Source: Iodidimonas muriae | Lineage (GTDB): Bacteria; Pseudomonadota; Alphaproteobacteria; Sphingomonadales; Rhodothalassiaceae | Length of the DNA stretch: 64,000 nucleotides | Direction: 5' to 3' | NCBI RefSeq assembly: GCF_014647255.1 | Contig: NZ_BMOV01000003.1 | Span: 62,001 to 126,000 of the forward strand | In this document: in pieces, positions 35,284 to 43,951 of the stretch | How positions within the stretch are numbered: the first letter of the stretch is position 1 | Layout: every line of letters starts with the position of its first letter | Position numbers and translations under genes: made by a program | The notes under the pieces: generated by a model | Told to the model about the DNA's origin: nothing | Seen by the model: only the letters and a program-made list of their open reading frames with translations | The model's database searches: none

Positions 35284-36744
35284 ATGAAAACTCTTAATAA
35301 ACTGGCCCTTTCCAGCGCCCTTGTCGCGCTTATGGCCGGAACTGCACATGCGCAGGCTACTGATACCATTACCCTTGATGTAACCAACAATGTTGGCGAC
35401 ATTCAACCCGACGTGAATCTGGTGGATACCGCCGTTCTCGCCGGCCAAAGTGGCGTTCTCGAATTCACCATCACCCCCGCCAACACCAATGGCGATCCTT
35501 GGGGTGTGAATGGTCTGAGCTCAGCCGGTCTGGTGGAACTGACCCTTGACAATGCCGTCTTCGGCAATCCTGTCAGCCAAACGGCTGTTGGTGATACGGG
35601 CGATGGCTCTTGCGCCGCTGGCGTACAGCCTGTGTCGGCTGGTTCTACCGAATCCAGCATCACCTTTGAAATCGCCAATATCGAGAATTGCGATGGCACT
35701 GGCTTGGGCGGTGAGCTTGAAATCACTGTTCCTTTTGCGCTGTCTTCCATTGGCGAAGCCAATTTCTCGGTTGGCGTGGAAGCTGTTGTCGGCAACACTC
35801 TCCTTGCCGATACCACCGCTTATGAAATCAATGGCGGTCCGCTGGTTGAAGTTGGCCCGGCTTTCGTTGTCACCGTCGATGATAGCGGTGTTCCCGCTGA
35901 TGCCGACGAGCGCACGCTGGCGCTTGGCTCTGACACCGAAAAATCCTTCACCCAATTCAAAGTGGCCGGTCTTGACGCAGACGAATTTTCTGTTCCGCTT
36001 GGCGCCATTGACGTTGCCGCTGGTAATAATGCAACGAATTTGACCGGTGTCGCTGTTGGTGCTCCGACCGATTTCGATGTCACCATTTCCGGTGTCTCTG
36101 TCGCCGGGATTGATAAATTCACCGTTGGTGGTGTTGATGTTGCTCTGAACGACGACGAAGATGCCTTTGAAGGCAATGTCGCCCTCGCTATCGGCACCCA
36201 TGCTGTGGTTGTTGAACTGGCCGGTGATGTCACGCCCGAAGATGGTGTGTCTGTTTCTTCGCAGACCTTCTCTGCTGATGTGACGGTCAACTCCCCGGAT
36301 GTGGATCCCATCACAGGCTCCGGTTCTTTTGCGGAAATCCTCCGCGATGGTTCGGAAAGCGATGCCTTTGAATGGGTTGCGCTTGAGCCTGCCAACCTGA
36401 ACAACATCTTCCGCTTCACCAATCTTGAAGCTGATGCGCAGGTCTTCGTTACCATCCGCGATCTGAACTCCACAGCAACCGACATTGAAGATTTCGATGT
36501 CACCGCTGCTGGCCTCACCTCTGGCACCTCTGCCGGTGGCGAACTGCAGATCACAGCCGTTGAACTGGGCGATGCCTTGGTAGAAGCCGGTGTTCTTGAT
36601 GCCGATGCCACTGCGATTACCCGCGGCACGGTTGAATTCACCGTTGAACAGGCTGGCACTACGGGCCTCCAGATCCGTCGCCTGATGTTCAACGCCGATG
36701 GCGCCGTGAACAGCACTGCCGAATTTGGCAGCAATCCTATCTAA
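35284..36744 (+). CDS. Exported acidic protein of unknown family (possible surface or secreted protein)
   Basis: 486 residues with a classic Sec signal peptide, MKTLNKLALSSALVAL then MAGTAHA/QA. The mature chain is rich in Asp, Glu, Val, Ala, Gly and Thr, poor in Lys and Arg, and looks all-beta, with recurrent short segments such as VDVALNDDEDAFEGNV and FTVGGVDV. Only two cysteines are seen, near residues 117 and 139, perhaps one disulfide. There is no membrane anchor or lipobox. Codons GTT, GCT, GGT and CTT are used more than in neighbours, as in highly expressed genes. It is monocistronic, with its own promoter and a strong terminator, followed by gspE. S-layer-like or T2SS cargo are guesses; I recognise no domain. 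Confidence 0.8.
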   Translation: MKTLNKLALSSALVALMAGTAHAQATDTITLDVTNNVGDIQPDVNLVDTAVLAGQSGVLEFTITPANTNGDPWGVNGLSSAGLVELTLDNAVFGNPVSQTAVGDTGDGSCAAGVQPVSAGSTESSITFEIANIENCDGTGLGGELEITVPFALSSIGEANFSVGVEAVVGNTLLADTTAYEINGGPLVEVGPAFVVTVDDSGVPADADERTLALGSDTEKSFTQFKVAGLDADEFSVPLGAIDVAAGNNATNLTGVAVGAPTDFDVTISGVSVAGIDKFTVGGVDVALNDDEDAFEGNVALAIGTHAVVVELAGDVTPEDGVSVSSQTFSADVTVNSPDVDPITGSGSFAEILRDGSESDAFEWVALEPANLNNIFRFTNLEADAQVFVTIRDLNSTATDIEDFDVTAAGLTSGTSAGGELQITAVELGDALVEAGVLDADATAITRGTVEFTVEQAGTTGLQIRRLMFNADGAVNSTAEFGSNPI

Positions 36745-36776
36745 TCCGTCATAACGGATAGGATGAACGATCGAGA

Positions 36777-36804
36777 AAGGGTGGCTTCGGCCACCCTTTT
36801 TTTT
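36777..36804 (+). terminator. Strong intrinsic terminator of the exported protein gene
   Basis: Perfect nine-base stem AAGGGTGGC / GCCACCCTT closed by a stable TTCG loop and followed by an uninterrupted T run. It lies 33 bases after the stop codon and should end the transcript before gspE. Confidence 0.93.
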
Positions 36805-36814
36805 GCGCGCTTTC

Positions 36815-37130
36815 GTCACCATCGGACACACCAACCGTCACTCACCGGACCCCCTCACCCGTCACCCCCGGACTTGATCCGGGGGTCCAGTCCGGCAACG
36901 CCGCAACCCTCCACCAACAAAAGTCTGGATTCCCGGGTCAAGCCCGGGAATGACGCACCGTAAAAAGCCCGCGCCCCACTCGTCACCCACCGGACCCCCT
37001 CACCCGTCACCCCCGGACTTGATCCGGGGGTCCAGTCCGGCAGCGCCGCAACCCTCCACCAGCAAAAGTCTGGATTCCCGGGTCAAGCCCGGGAATGACG
37101 TAAAAGAAATGGTCAAGCCCGGGAATGACG
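36815..37130 (+). repeat. Second array of 94-bp double-hairpin repeats
   Basis: Two complete copies (36861-36954 and 37006-37099) of the same element as at 34598-34879. The 24-bp left-arm monomers stand before them at 36815, 36837 and 36982, and an isolated right arm (GGTCAAGCCCGGGAATGACG) follows at 37111. Orientation is the same as in the first array, so the exported protein gene lies between direct copies. Confidence 0.85.
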
Positions 37131-37319
37131 CGGAAAAAACTCACGCCCGCAAATGACGAAAGAAAAGACACACCCCCACGTATGACACCGAAAAACCCAC
37201 AAGCCCGAAAATCACGGAAATGGAAGCCACACCCCCGGAACCGATGCGAAAGGAAGGGCTTGGCCCACACCCGATGATCCACTACAACATCCAAGAAGAC
37301 AGCGATCATCAAGGGCATT

Positions 37320-39071
37320 ATGGACCATCGACGAATCGGCGACATTTTGGCAGAACAAGGCCTGATCACAGCCCAGGACAGGGCGCAGGCCGATGCCTTT
37401 CAGCGCGAAGTGGGCGGCTTGTTCGGTCAGGCTTTGGTGCGCCTTGGGGCCATCAGCGAAACCGATCTTCTGGCCGCCCTGTCGCAACAGCTTGATCTGC
37501 CCGTTCTAACCTCGGCCAGTGCGCCCGATGCCGCCGCCTGCATCGCTGCCAGTCAAATGCTTGATCTGCCGCCAAACTGGATCACCCAAAGGGCGGTGCC
37601 CATCTGGTGCCTGCCCGCCGATCCGGAAAACAGCGATGAAGACCATCTATGGCAAACGGATGTGATCTGCGCCGCGCCACGCAACAGCCTTGATCCCGAT
37701 ATTATGGAACTGCTGGAAAGCCGCTGCAAAAACGTGCGCTATTTCCTTGCCCCCAATGCCATGATCGACAGCCTGCTTTCCCACCATGATCGCAATGGCG
37801 ATCAGGCCGGGATAGAAGATGAAGAAGCCGATGCGGCGCGCTTGCGGGAAATGGCCGAAGAAGCGCCGGTGATCGATTTCGTCAATACCATTTTCAGCCA
37901 GGCCCTGCAGGAAGGGGCTTCGGATATCCATATCGAACCGTCGGAACATATGTTTCAGGTTCGCAGCCGCATCGATGGGGTTTTGCATATAAAATCCACC
38001 CAGCCGCGCCGCCGGTTCGATGCCGTTGTTTCCCGCGTCAAACTGCTTTCGGGCATGGATATTGCCGAACGCCGCCTGCCGCAAGATGGCCGCCAAACCA
38101 TTCGCGTTTCCGGCGAAGAGGTGGATTTGCGCGTGTCGTCGCTGCCCACATCCTGGGGCGAAGGGCTGGTCTTGCGGCTTTTGCGCAAACAACGCACCTT
38201 GCTTGATCTTTCCGGCCTTGGCCTGCGGGGCCGGGCGCGGTCTGTTCTGGATGGGCTTTTGCGCGAAAATCACGGCATCATCCTTGTCACCGGCCCCACG
38301 GGATCGGGGAAATCCACCACGCTTTACCGCGCTTTGGAAACGGTGAATGATGGTATCCGCAAGATCATCACCATCGAAGATCCGGTGGAATATGATATGG
38401 AAGGCGTGTCGCAAATCCAGACAAAGGCCGAAATCGGTTATGATTTCGCCCGTGGATTGCGCGCCATTTTGCGTCAGGACCCCGATGTCATCATGGTGGG
38501 GGAAATCCGCGATGGCGAAACTGCCGCCATTGCCGCCCAAGCCGCTCTTACCGGCCATTTGGTTCTTTCCACCTTGCACACCAATTCCGCCTTGGCCGCC
38601 ATTCCGCGCCTTGTGGATCTGGGGCTTGAACCGTTTTTGGTAGCCTCGGCCCTTTTGGGAACCGCCGCCCAAAGGCTGGTGCGCCGCCTGTGCCCCCATT
38701 GCGCCATCGACGAAACAGACCAGGCCCGCATCACAGAACAAAACAGCTTTATAGAGCGCCTTGCCCGCGATTGCCCTGCATTGGCGCAAAGCCTGACGGA
38801 TAACAACGCCCGCTGGCGCACCACGCGGGGCTGCGATGCCTGTTCCAATACCGGCTATCTGGGCCGCTTGGCCTTGTTTGAAATCGCCGCCATCGATGGC
38901 GCACTGGCCGATGCCATTTCCCAAGGCCAGCCCTTGGGAGAAATGACACAACTCGCCCGCAAGCGCGGCTTCATGACCCTGCTGGAAGACGGGGCGGAAA
39001 AAGCCCGCGCAGGGGAAACCACGCTGCAAGAAGTGATGCGGGTGGTGGGTGCCTCGGTCATGGCGGAATAG
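37320..39071 (+). CDS. gspE: Type II secretion ATPase GspE
   Basis: 583-residue cytosolic hexameric ATPase that powers the secretion pseudopilus. N1 domain MDHRRIGDILAEQGLITAQD opens the protein. Walker A GPTGSGKS is at residues 324-331 and the Walker B region DPDVIMVGEIRD near 388-399. HIS-box-like GHLVLSTLHTN is near 412, and a zinc site uses two CxxC pairs (CPHC near 458 and CDAC near 505). All catalytic elements are intact. PilB is the alternative, but the gspF-G-H genes behind it favour GspE. gspF starts 10 bases later. Confidence 0.9.
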   Translation: MDHRRIGDILAEQGLITAQDRAQADAFQREVGGLFGQALVRLGAISETDLLAALSQQLDLPVLTSASAPDAAACIAASQMLDLPPNWITQRAVPIWCLPADPENSDEDHLWQTDVICAAPRNSLDPDIMELLESRCKNVRYFLAPNAMIDSLLSHHDRNGDQAGIEDEEADAARLREMAEEAPVIDFVNTIFSQALQEGASDIHIEPSEHMFQVRSRIDGVLHIKSTQPRRRFDAVVSRVKLLSGMDIAERRLPQDGRQTIRVSGEEVDLRVSSLPTSWGEGLVLRLLRKQRTLLDLSGLGLRGRARSVLDGLLRENHGIILVTGPTGSGKSTTLYRALETVNDGIRKIITIEDPVEYDMEGVSQIQTKAEIGYDFARGLRAILRQDPDVIMVGEIRDGETAAIAAQAALTGHLVLSTLHTNSALAAIPRLVDLGLEPFLVASALLGTAAQRLVRRLCPHCAIDETDQARITEQNSFIERLARDCPALAQSLTDNNARWRTTRGCDACSNTGYLGRLALFEIAAIDGALADAISQGQPLGEMTQLARKRGFMTLLEDGAEKARAGETTLQEVMRVVGASVMAE

Positions 39072-39081
39072 CAGCACCAAA

Positions 39082-40287
39082 ATGGCAGACTATAAACACA
39101 AATCCATGAAATCCGATGGTGTGGTGCTCACCGGCCGCATCGAAGCCGCGAACGAACGCGATGCCTATCGCAAGCTGGTGGAAAAAGGGCTGGAGCCGTT
39201 TTTCATCAAGCCCGCAACCACCACCGGCCTGCCCTTTCTGGGCCGGCTAACAAACCGCCTGAATGCCAAAGCCCGTGCCCGCTATGTTCGGCAAATGGCA
39301 ACGCTTTTGGCCGCTGGCTTGCCGCTTTTGGATTGCATGGAAAGCCTCTCGCGTAATGGACATCCCGAATTACGCGCCCGCAGCCTTAAAATCCGGCAGG
39401 GCTTACGCGCCGGTGAACGCCTGTCGCAAGCCATCGCCGCCAATATGCCGGATTTCCCCCCCTATCTTTCGCAATTGGCGGAATTGGGCGAACAAACCGG
39501 CGGCCTTGCCGATGCGCTGAGCGATGCCGCCCAGCGTATGGAACAAGAAGAAGCCCTGCGCCGCGAAATCCGCTCTGCCCTCACCTATCCCGCCTTTCTG
39601 GCCGCCACGGGCGTTGCCATCACCATTTTCATGTTCCTTGTGGTGGTGCCTCAATTTGAAGCCATGATCGGCGATGATTATTCAAAACTTCCGCTGATCT
39701 CTAAAATGGTTTTGTCAACATCGGCAGTGTTTCGCGATCACACTTTGGCCATCGGCATTGGCGCCATTGTGTTGTTGAGCGGCGTGCTTGGCTTTACCCG
39801 ATCGCGCGATGCCCGCGCCCGCTTCAAAGCCCTGCTGGACCGCACCCCGGTTGTGGGACCGTTTCTACGCCGGGCGCAACTGGCCAATTGGGCCCGCACC
39901 ATGGGCATCGCCATGCGCAATGGCGCACCACTGCTTGCCGCCTTCGATCTGGCGGCCCGGTCTGTCACCAGCCCCGCCTTTTCCCAAGGATTGAAAGAAG
40001 CCCGCCGCGCCGTCCGCGCAGGGGAACCGCTGGATGAAGCCCTGTCCAATGGTGTTGCCCTTGACCCCACCTTCACCGATCTGTTGCGCACAGGCAGGCA
40101 GGCCGCCGCCCTCGACCGGATGCTGGTGTTCATGAGCGATATTCTGGATGATGACGCCCGCGAACGCGCCAAACGCATCACAGCCCTTGCCGAGCCGGTG
40201 GCCATTTTGCTTATATCGCTGGTGGTGGGTACTTTGGTGGTCGGCATTGTGCTGGCCATGACAAGCCTTTATCAATTTGAGATCTAA
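39082..40287 (+). CDS. gspF: Type II secretion inner-membrane platform protein GspF
   Basis: 401 residues. Two homologous cytoplasmic T2SSF domains (about 65-190 and 265-390) are separated and followed by membrane segments (FLAATGVAITIFMFLVVVP near 175, a second near 225, AILLISLVVGTLVVGIVLA near 375). The N-terminus ADYKHKSMKSDGVVLTGRIEA is typical. Start ATG 39082 is 10 bases after gspE; an open frame from 39049 overlaps gspE and is not used. It docks GspE to the assembly platform. Confidence 0.9.
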   Translation: MADYKHKSMKSDGVVLTGRIEAANERDAYRKLVEKGLEPFFIKPATTTGLPFLGRLTNRLNAKARARYVRQMATLLAAGLPLLDCMESLSRNGHPELRARSLKIRQGLRAGERLSQAIAANMPDFPPYLSQLAELGEQTGGLADALSDAAQRMEQEEALRREIRSALTYPAFLAATGVAITIFMFLVVVPQFEAMIGDDYSKLPLISKMVLSTSAVFRDHTLAIGIGAIVLLSGVLGFTRSRDARARFKALLDRTPVVGPFLRRAQLANWARTMGIAMRNGAPLLAAFDLAARSVTSPAFSQGLKEARRAVRAGEPLDEALSNGVALDPTFTDLLRTGRQAAALDRMLVFMSDILDDDARERAKRITALAEPVAILLISLVVGTLVVGIVLAMTSLYQFEI

Positions 40288-40314
40288 GCCATGACCCCAA
40301 GGGAGATCAGCCCC

Positions 40315-40779
40315 ATGCGCCGGACCAGAAACCTGCGCCCCGATACCCGTTCGACACGCACTAAGCAAAGCGGATTCACTTTGCTTGAAATGCTGATCGT
40401 TATTGCCATCATCGCGGTGCTTGCCACCCTTGTGGGGCCGCGCCTGTTTGGCCAGCTCGATAGCTCGAAGGTAACAACCGCGCAGGCGCAGGTCCGCATG
40501 TTGCGCACCGCGCTCGATACCATGCGCATTGATCTGGGCCGCTATCCCACCGAACAGGAAGGGCTTTCCCTTTTGGTGTCACCGCCCGAAGATCCCGCCC
40601 TTCGCGCCAGCTGGTTCGGGCCGTATCTGGATGGCTCGGTGCCGCTTGATCCGTGGAAAAATCCGTACCGCTACCGGCTGCCGGACACACCGGGCGGCGT
40701 GGCCGAAGTCTATAGCTATGGCCCCGATAATGCCGAAGGGGGTGAAGGCCTGAATGCGGATATATCCTCCACACGCTAG
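40315..40779 (+). CDS. gspG: Major pseudopilin GspG
   Basis: 154-residue pseudopilin. The prepilin peptidase site is KQSG/FTLLEMLIVI with the conserved Glu at +5, followed by a hydrophobic helix and the major-pseudopilin C-terminus (RYPTEQEGLSLLV, PLDPWKNPYRY, SYGPDNAEGGEGLNADI) with calcium-site residues. ATG 40315 is preceded by GGAG and gives a 20-residue leader; ATG 40291 is also open. The prepilin peptidase GspO is not in the window. Confidence 0.93.
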   Translation: MRRTRNLRPDTRSTRTKQSGFTLLEMLIVIAIIAVLATLVGPRLFGQLDSSKVTTAQAQVRMLRTALDTMRIDLGRYPTEQEGLSLLVSPPEDPALRASWFGPYLDGSVPLDPWKNPYRYRLPDTPGGVAEVYSYGPDNAEGGEGLNADISSTR

Positions 40780-41209
40780 GCACAAAAAGCCCTTTCAAAA
40801 GGGCTTTACGCTGTTTGAAATGCTGGTGGTTCTGGCCATTATGGGGCTGATTCTCGGCCTTGCCGCACCGCAATTCACCGCCCGTATAGAAAGCGGAAAG
40901 CTGATCGAAACGGCCGAATCCATCGCCACCCAAATGCGCGAAGCCCCCATGCGCGCCCGATTGGATGGCCGGACGATCCGCTATGGCAACGCCTTGCAAG
41001 AACAAGATGATGGCCTTGCACAAGGCACGTTCAAGCTGGACCCGGGCTGGACGGTGCGCACAAATGGCACGCTGATCGTCTCGGCCATGGGCTTGTGCTC
41101 AGGCGGGGAAGTTCAGCTTTTTGCCCCGTCAGGCCGCAACAAGACCATCATCGTCACAGCGCCTTTTTGCGAAACCCGCATTGTGGATGCGCCACAGCGC
41201 GGCGCCTAA
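40754..41209 (+). CDS. gspH: Minor pseudopilin GspH-like
   Basis: 151 residues. Prepilin site FQKG/FTLFEMLVVLAIM with Glu at +5 after a 17-residue basic leader. The C-terminal domain (GTFKLDPGWTVRTNG, LFAPSGRNKTI) matches the GspH/FimT fold. Its start overlaps the gspG end by 26 bases in another frame. It is the last gsp gene: gspI, J, K, L, M, C and D do not follow; the next gene is on the opposite strand and the stops overlap by four bases. Confidence 0.85.
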   Translation: MRIYPPHARHKKPFQKGFTLFEMLVVLAIMGLILGLAAPQFTARIESGKLIETAESIATQMREAPMRARLDGRTIRYGNALQEQDDGLAQGTFKLDPGWTVRTNGTLIVSAMGLCSGGEVQLFAPSGRNKTIIVTAPFCETRIVDAPQRGA

Positions 41210-41941
41210 ACGCCTTTGCGATCTGTGGCAATGCCCATCGCCGTCAATATATGGCGGTTGATCTTGTGCACATCAAAGCGCTCTTCGGCCATATGGCGGC
41301 TTTCCCGACCCATTGTAACGCAAAGTGCGGGCTGTTCGATGAAGCGAATCATGGCATCGGCCAAAGCCCCGGGATCCCGCACAGGCACCAGAAATCCGTT
41401 CACACCTTCTTCCACCGTATCGCGGCAGCCCGGTACATCCGTTGTGACCACAGCCCGACCGGTGGCAAGAGCCTCGGTGGTGGACCGCGGCAATCCCTCG
41501 CGCCAACTTGGCAAGACAAAAACCGAACAGGCCGCCAGCCAAGGACGCACATCTGCAACAGATCCCGGCCAACCACGCGGCAAGGCTTCCATAAATCACC
41601 GGTTTGATGAAATAGCCAAAGCTGGCATCGGGCTTCAAACGCTTGAGCAACCGCGCCAATTGCAACATATCCAGCAAATCCTGAAGGGGTCTCATCCCTG
41701 CACGATCAAGCGAATAACGGACAGGCTTCGCGCCCAGTTCAGCGATGACTTCCTCCGATTGTGTATCAAAATCGGGAGCCAATGCATAAACTCGAATGCC
41801 TTGGACCACCATCGCCCGTATCAAAGGGCCTCGAAAATTGATCATCGACCGTGCCTGATTGGAGATGATTGCCACAGACCGAATCGCTGTACCGGAAATA
41901 TGCTGCGGGGCGGCAGTGGTTATATGAGAGCGTTGAGACAC
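41206..41941 (-). pseudogene. Glycosyltransferase family 4 gene with internal deletion and frameshift
   Basis: Two reading frames together give a GT4 enzyme lacking its middle. The first frame (41941 to about 41566) encodes the N-terminal domain: IRSVAIISNQARSMINFRGPL to FIKPVIYGSLAAWLAG, about 126 residues. The second (about 41565 to 41206) resumes at SVADVRPWLAACSVFVLPSW with the donor-site EALATGRAVVTTDVPGC. Intact relatives have about 370-400 residues; here only about 245 codons exist, so 130-150 residues between the domains are missing and the frame changes at the joint. The gene is probably dead. It is last in the polysaccharide operon. Confidence 0.8.
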
Positions 41942-41954
41942 AATGACCCTGTTC

Positions 41955-43913
41955 TTAAATTTTCTTCAGCGACGGATCGGATTGGTGCCGCCACCATGCC
42001 TGGAACATCAGAATATCCCACAAATGATAGTGCCAGCGCCGGCCACCCGACAGATGTTCTTGCCATAGCTTGCGGATCGGGGCGGGGTCGAAAAAGCCAT
42101 CCTCACGCAGCTGCTTTTCATCCAGCAGATCTTCTGCCCAATCGCGCAAGGGGCCGCGCAACCAATCATCAATGGGAACCCCAAAGCCCATTTTTGGACG
42201 ATCGATAAGCTTTTGCGGCACATGGCGATACAGCACTTCGCGCAGGATATGCTTGCCTACCCCTTCTTTAATTTTGGCGCTCATGGGCAGTTGCCAGGCA
42301 AACTCCACCACCATGTGGTCAAGGAAAGGAACCCGCGCCTCCAGGCTGGTGGCCATGCTGGCGCGATCCACCTTCGTTAAAATATCATCCGGTAGATAAC
42401 CCAGCGTATCGAGATACATCATCGCCTGACGGAAATCCGGGAAATCCGGCACCATATCGAACTCTTGTGAGCGGGGATCTTTGCCTCCCGGCACCACGGC
42501 ACCTGGATCTTTCCAATGAGAGATCAAATCCCGATAGATCTGCATCCCATCGGAATAGGCTAAAAAACCCGCCAGCTTTGGCAAACGGTCCCGTAAAGCG
42601 GCTTGGCGATATGCTTTGGGCAAAAGCCGATTGACACCAGAAGCTGCATGACCGGCGAAATTCGTACGTAAAAACCGTGCCGCAATTTCGCGGCTGAATT
42701 GGGGAGCCCGGCCAAGCGCCGCTTTCAAACGCATGGCTTGGAAATAACGATGATAGCCGCAAAACAGCTCATCCCCCCCATCGCCAGACAGACTCACCGT
42801 CACATGGGCACGGGTCATTTTGCTCAATAAATATGTAGGGATTTGCGAGCTATCGGCAAAGGGTTCGTCCCATATCTGTGGAAGGCTTGGGATAACATCC
42901 TGCGCCTGCTGGGCCGTAATATATAACTCCGTATGATCGGTTCCCAGATGATGCGCCACCTCTTTGGCATAGGTGGCTTCATTATAGCCGCTTTCATGGA
43001 ACCCGATGGAAAAGGTGCGCACCTTTTGCGCAGATTGCGCCTGCATCAAGGCCACAATGGTAGAGCTATCAATGCCGCCGGACAAAAAAGCCCCCAAAGG
43101 CACATCCGCTTCCATCCGGCGGCCCACACTGTCCATCAACAATGTTTCAAGCCGATCCACAAGCCCCGCCTCATAGGGTAGGGGATTCAAAGCCCCCTCA
43201 TGGGCGATCTTTTGAAAATCCCAATAGGCTTGTGGGGGCGGCAAGGCTTGCTCCCCTGCCTTTAAAATCACGCAATGGGCAGGTGGCAATTTCCGGATGC
43301 CCTGCCAAATGGACCAAGGAGCCGGGACATAATTATACCGCACATAGGCAGCCAAGGCCTCGCGATCGACGGTTTTTTGAAAACCGGGCCAGACCACAAG
43401 CGATTTTAATTCCGAGCCAAAAAGGAAGGTGCCATCCGCCGCAAATCCATAATAAAGCGGCTTTTCTCCCAGCCGGTCGCGTGCCAGCAACAAGCTGCGC
43501 TCCTGCCGATCCCATAAGGCAAAGGCAAACATGCCATTAAGCTGCGCTATCGCCTTTTGTGCACCCACCGCCTCGATCACGGCCAGTAGTGTTTCTGTAT
43601 CCGAATGACCACGCCATGCCGGTGCGTTGCCTTGCTCCCCCAGCGCCGACCTTAGCGCATGATGGTTATAAATCTCGCCATTATAAACCAACACATAACG
43701 CCCGGTGGCAGAGATCATGGGCTGATGGCCAGCAGGCGACAGATCAAGGATCGAAAGACGGCGATGGCCGAGCCCTACCCCCGCCTCTGCATCCAACCAC
43801 TGCCCCTCATCATCGGGGCCACGATGGCGCACCGCATCTGTCATGGTGCGCAAAATCTGCGCGCCCCCATCCGGAACGCCCTGCCAATTGATAAACCCCG
43901 CGATTCCGCACAT
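41955..43913 (-). CDS. asnB: Asparagine synthase (glutamine-hydrolysing) type amidotransferase
   Basis: 652 residues. Class II glutaminase domain (1-190) begins with the nucleophile in MCGIAGF; the synthetase domain holds the pyrophosphate loop FLSGGIDSSTIVALM near residue 265 and SLSGDGGDELFCGYHRY near 375. Within polysaccharide loci such proteins often amidate uronic acids instead of making free asparagine; this is the likely role here because the gene lies between two glycosyltransferase genes of the same operon. The truncated glycosyltransferase follows 13 bases after its stop. Confidence 0.9.
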   Translation of the reverse strand: MCGIAGFINWQGVPDGGAQILRTMTDAVRHRGPDDEGQWLDAEAGVGLGHRRLSILDLSPAGHQPMISATGRYVLVYNGEIYNHHALRSALGEQGNAPAWRGHSDTETLLAVIEAVGAQKAIAQLNGMFAFALWDRQERSLLLARDRLGEKPLYYGFAADGTFLFGSELKSLVVWPGFQKTVDREALAAYVRYNYVPAPWSIWQGIRKLPPAHCVILKAGEQALPPPQAYWDFQKIAHEGALNPLPYEAGLVDRLETLLMDSVGRRMEADVPLGAFLSGGIDSSTIVALMQAQSAQKVRTFSIGFHESGYNEATYAKEVAHHLGTDHTELYITAQQAQDVIPSLPQIWDEPFADSSQIPTYLLSKMTRAHVTVSLSGDGGDELFCGYHRYFQAMRLKAALGRAPQFSREIAARFLRTNFAGHAASGVNRLLPKAYRQAALRDRLPKLAGFLAYSDGMQIYRDLISHWKDPGAVVPGGKDPRSQEFDMVPDFPDFRQAMMYLDTLGYLPDDILTKVDRASMATSLEARVPFLDHMVVEFAWQLPMSAKIKEGVGKHILREVLYRHVPQKLIDRPKMGFGVPIDDWLRGPLRDWAEDLLDEKQLREDGFFDPAPIRKLWQEHLSGGRRWHYHLWDILMFQAWWRHQSDPSLKKI

Positions 43914-43951
43914 GGACTAAGAATTCCTTTTCTTGAACATCTTTTGGTCCA

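Larger units (their letters stand above)
36745..37319. other. 575-base non-coding region between exported protein and gspE
   Basis: It contains the terminator at 36777-36804, two full 94-bp repeats with their 24-bp leading monomers, and a solitary right arm at 37111-37130. The last 190 bases (37131-37319) show degenerate right-arm remnants (GAAATGACG-like) and must contain the gsp promoter, which I cannot place. Confidence 0.6.
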
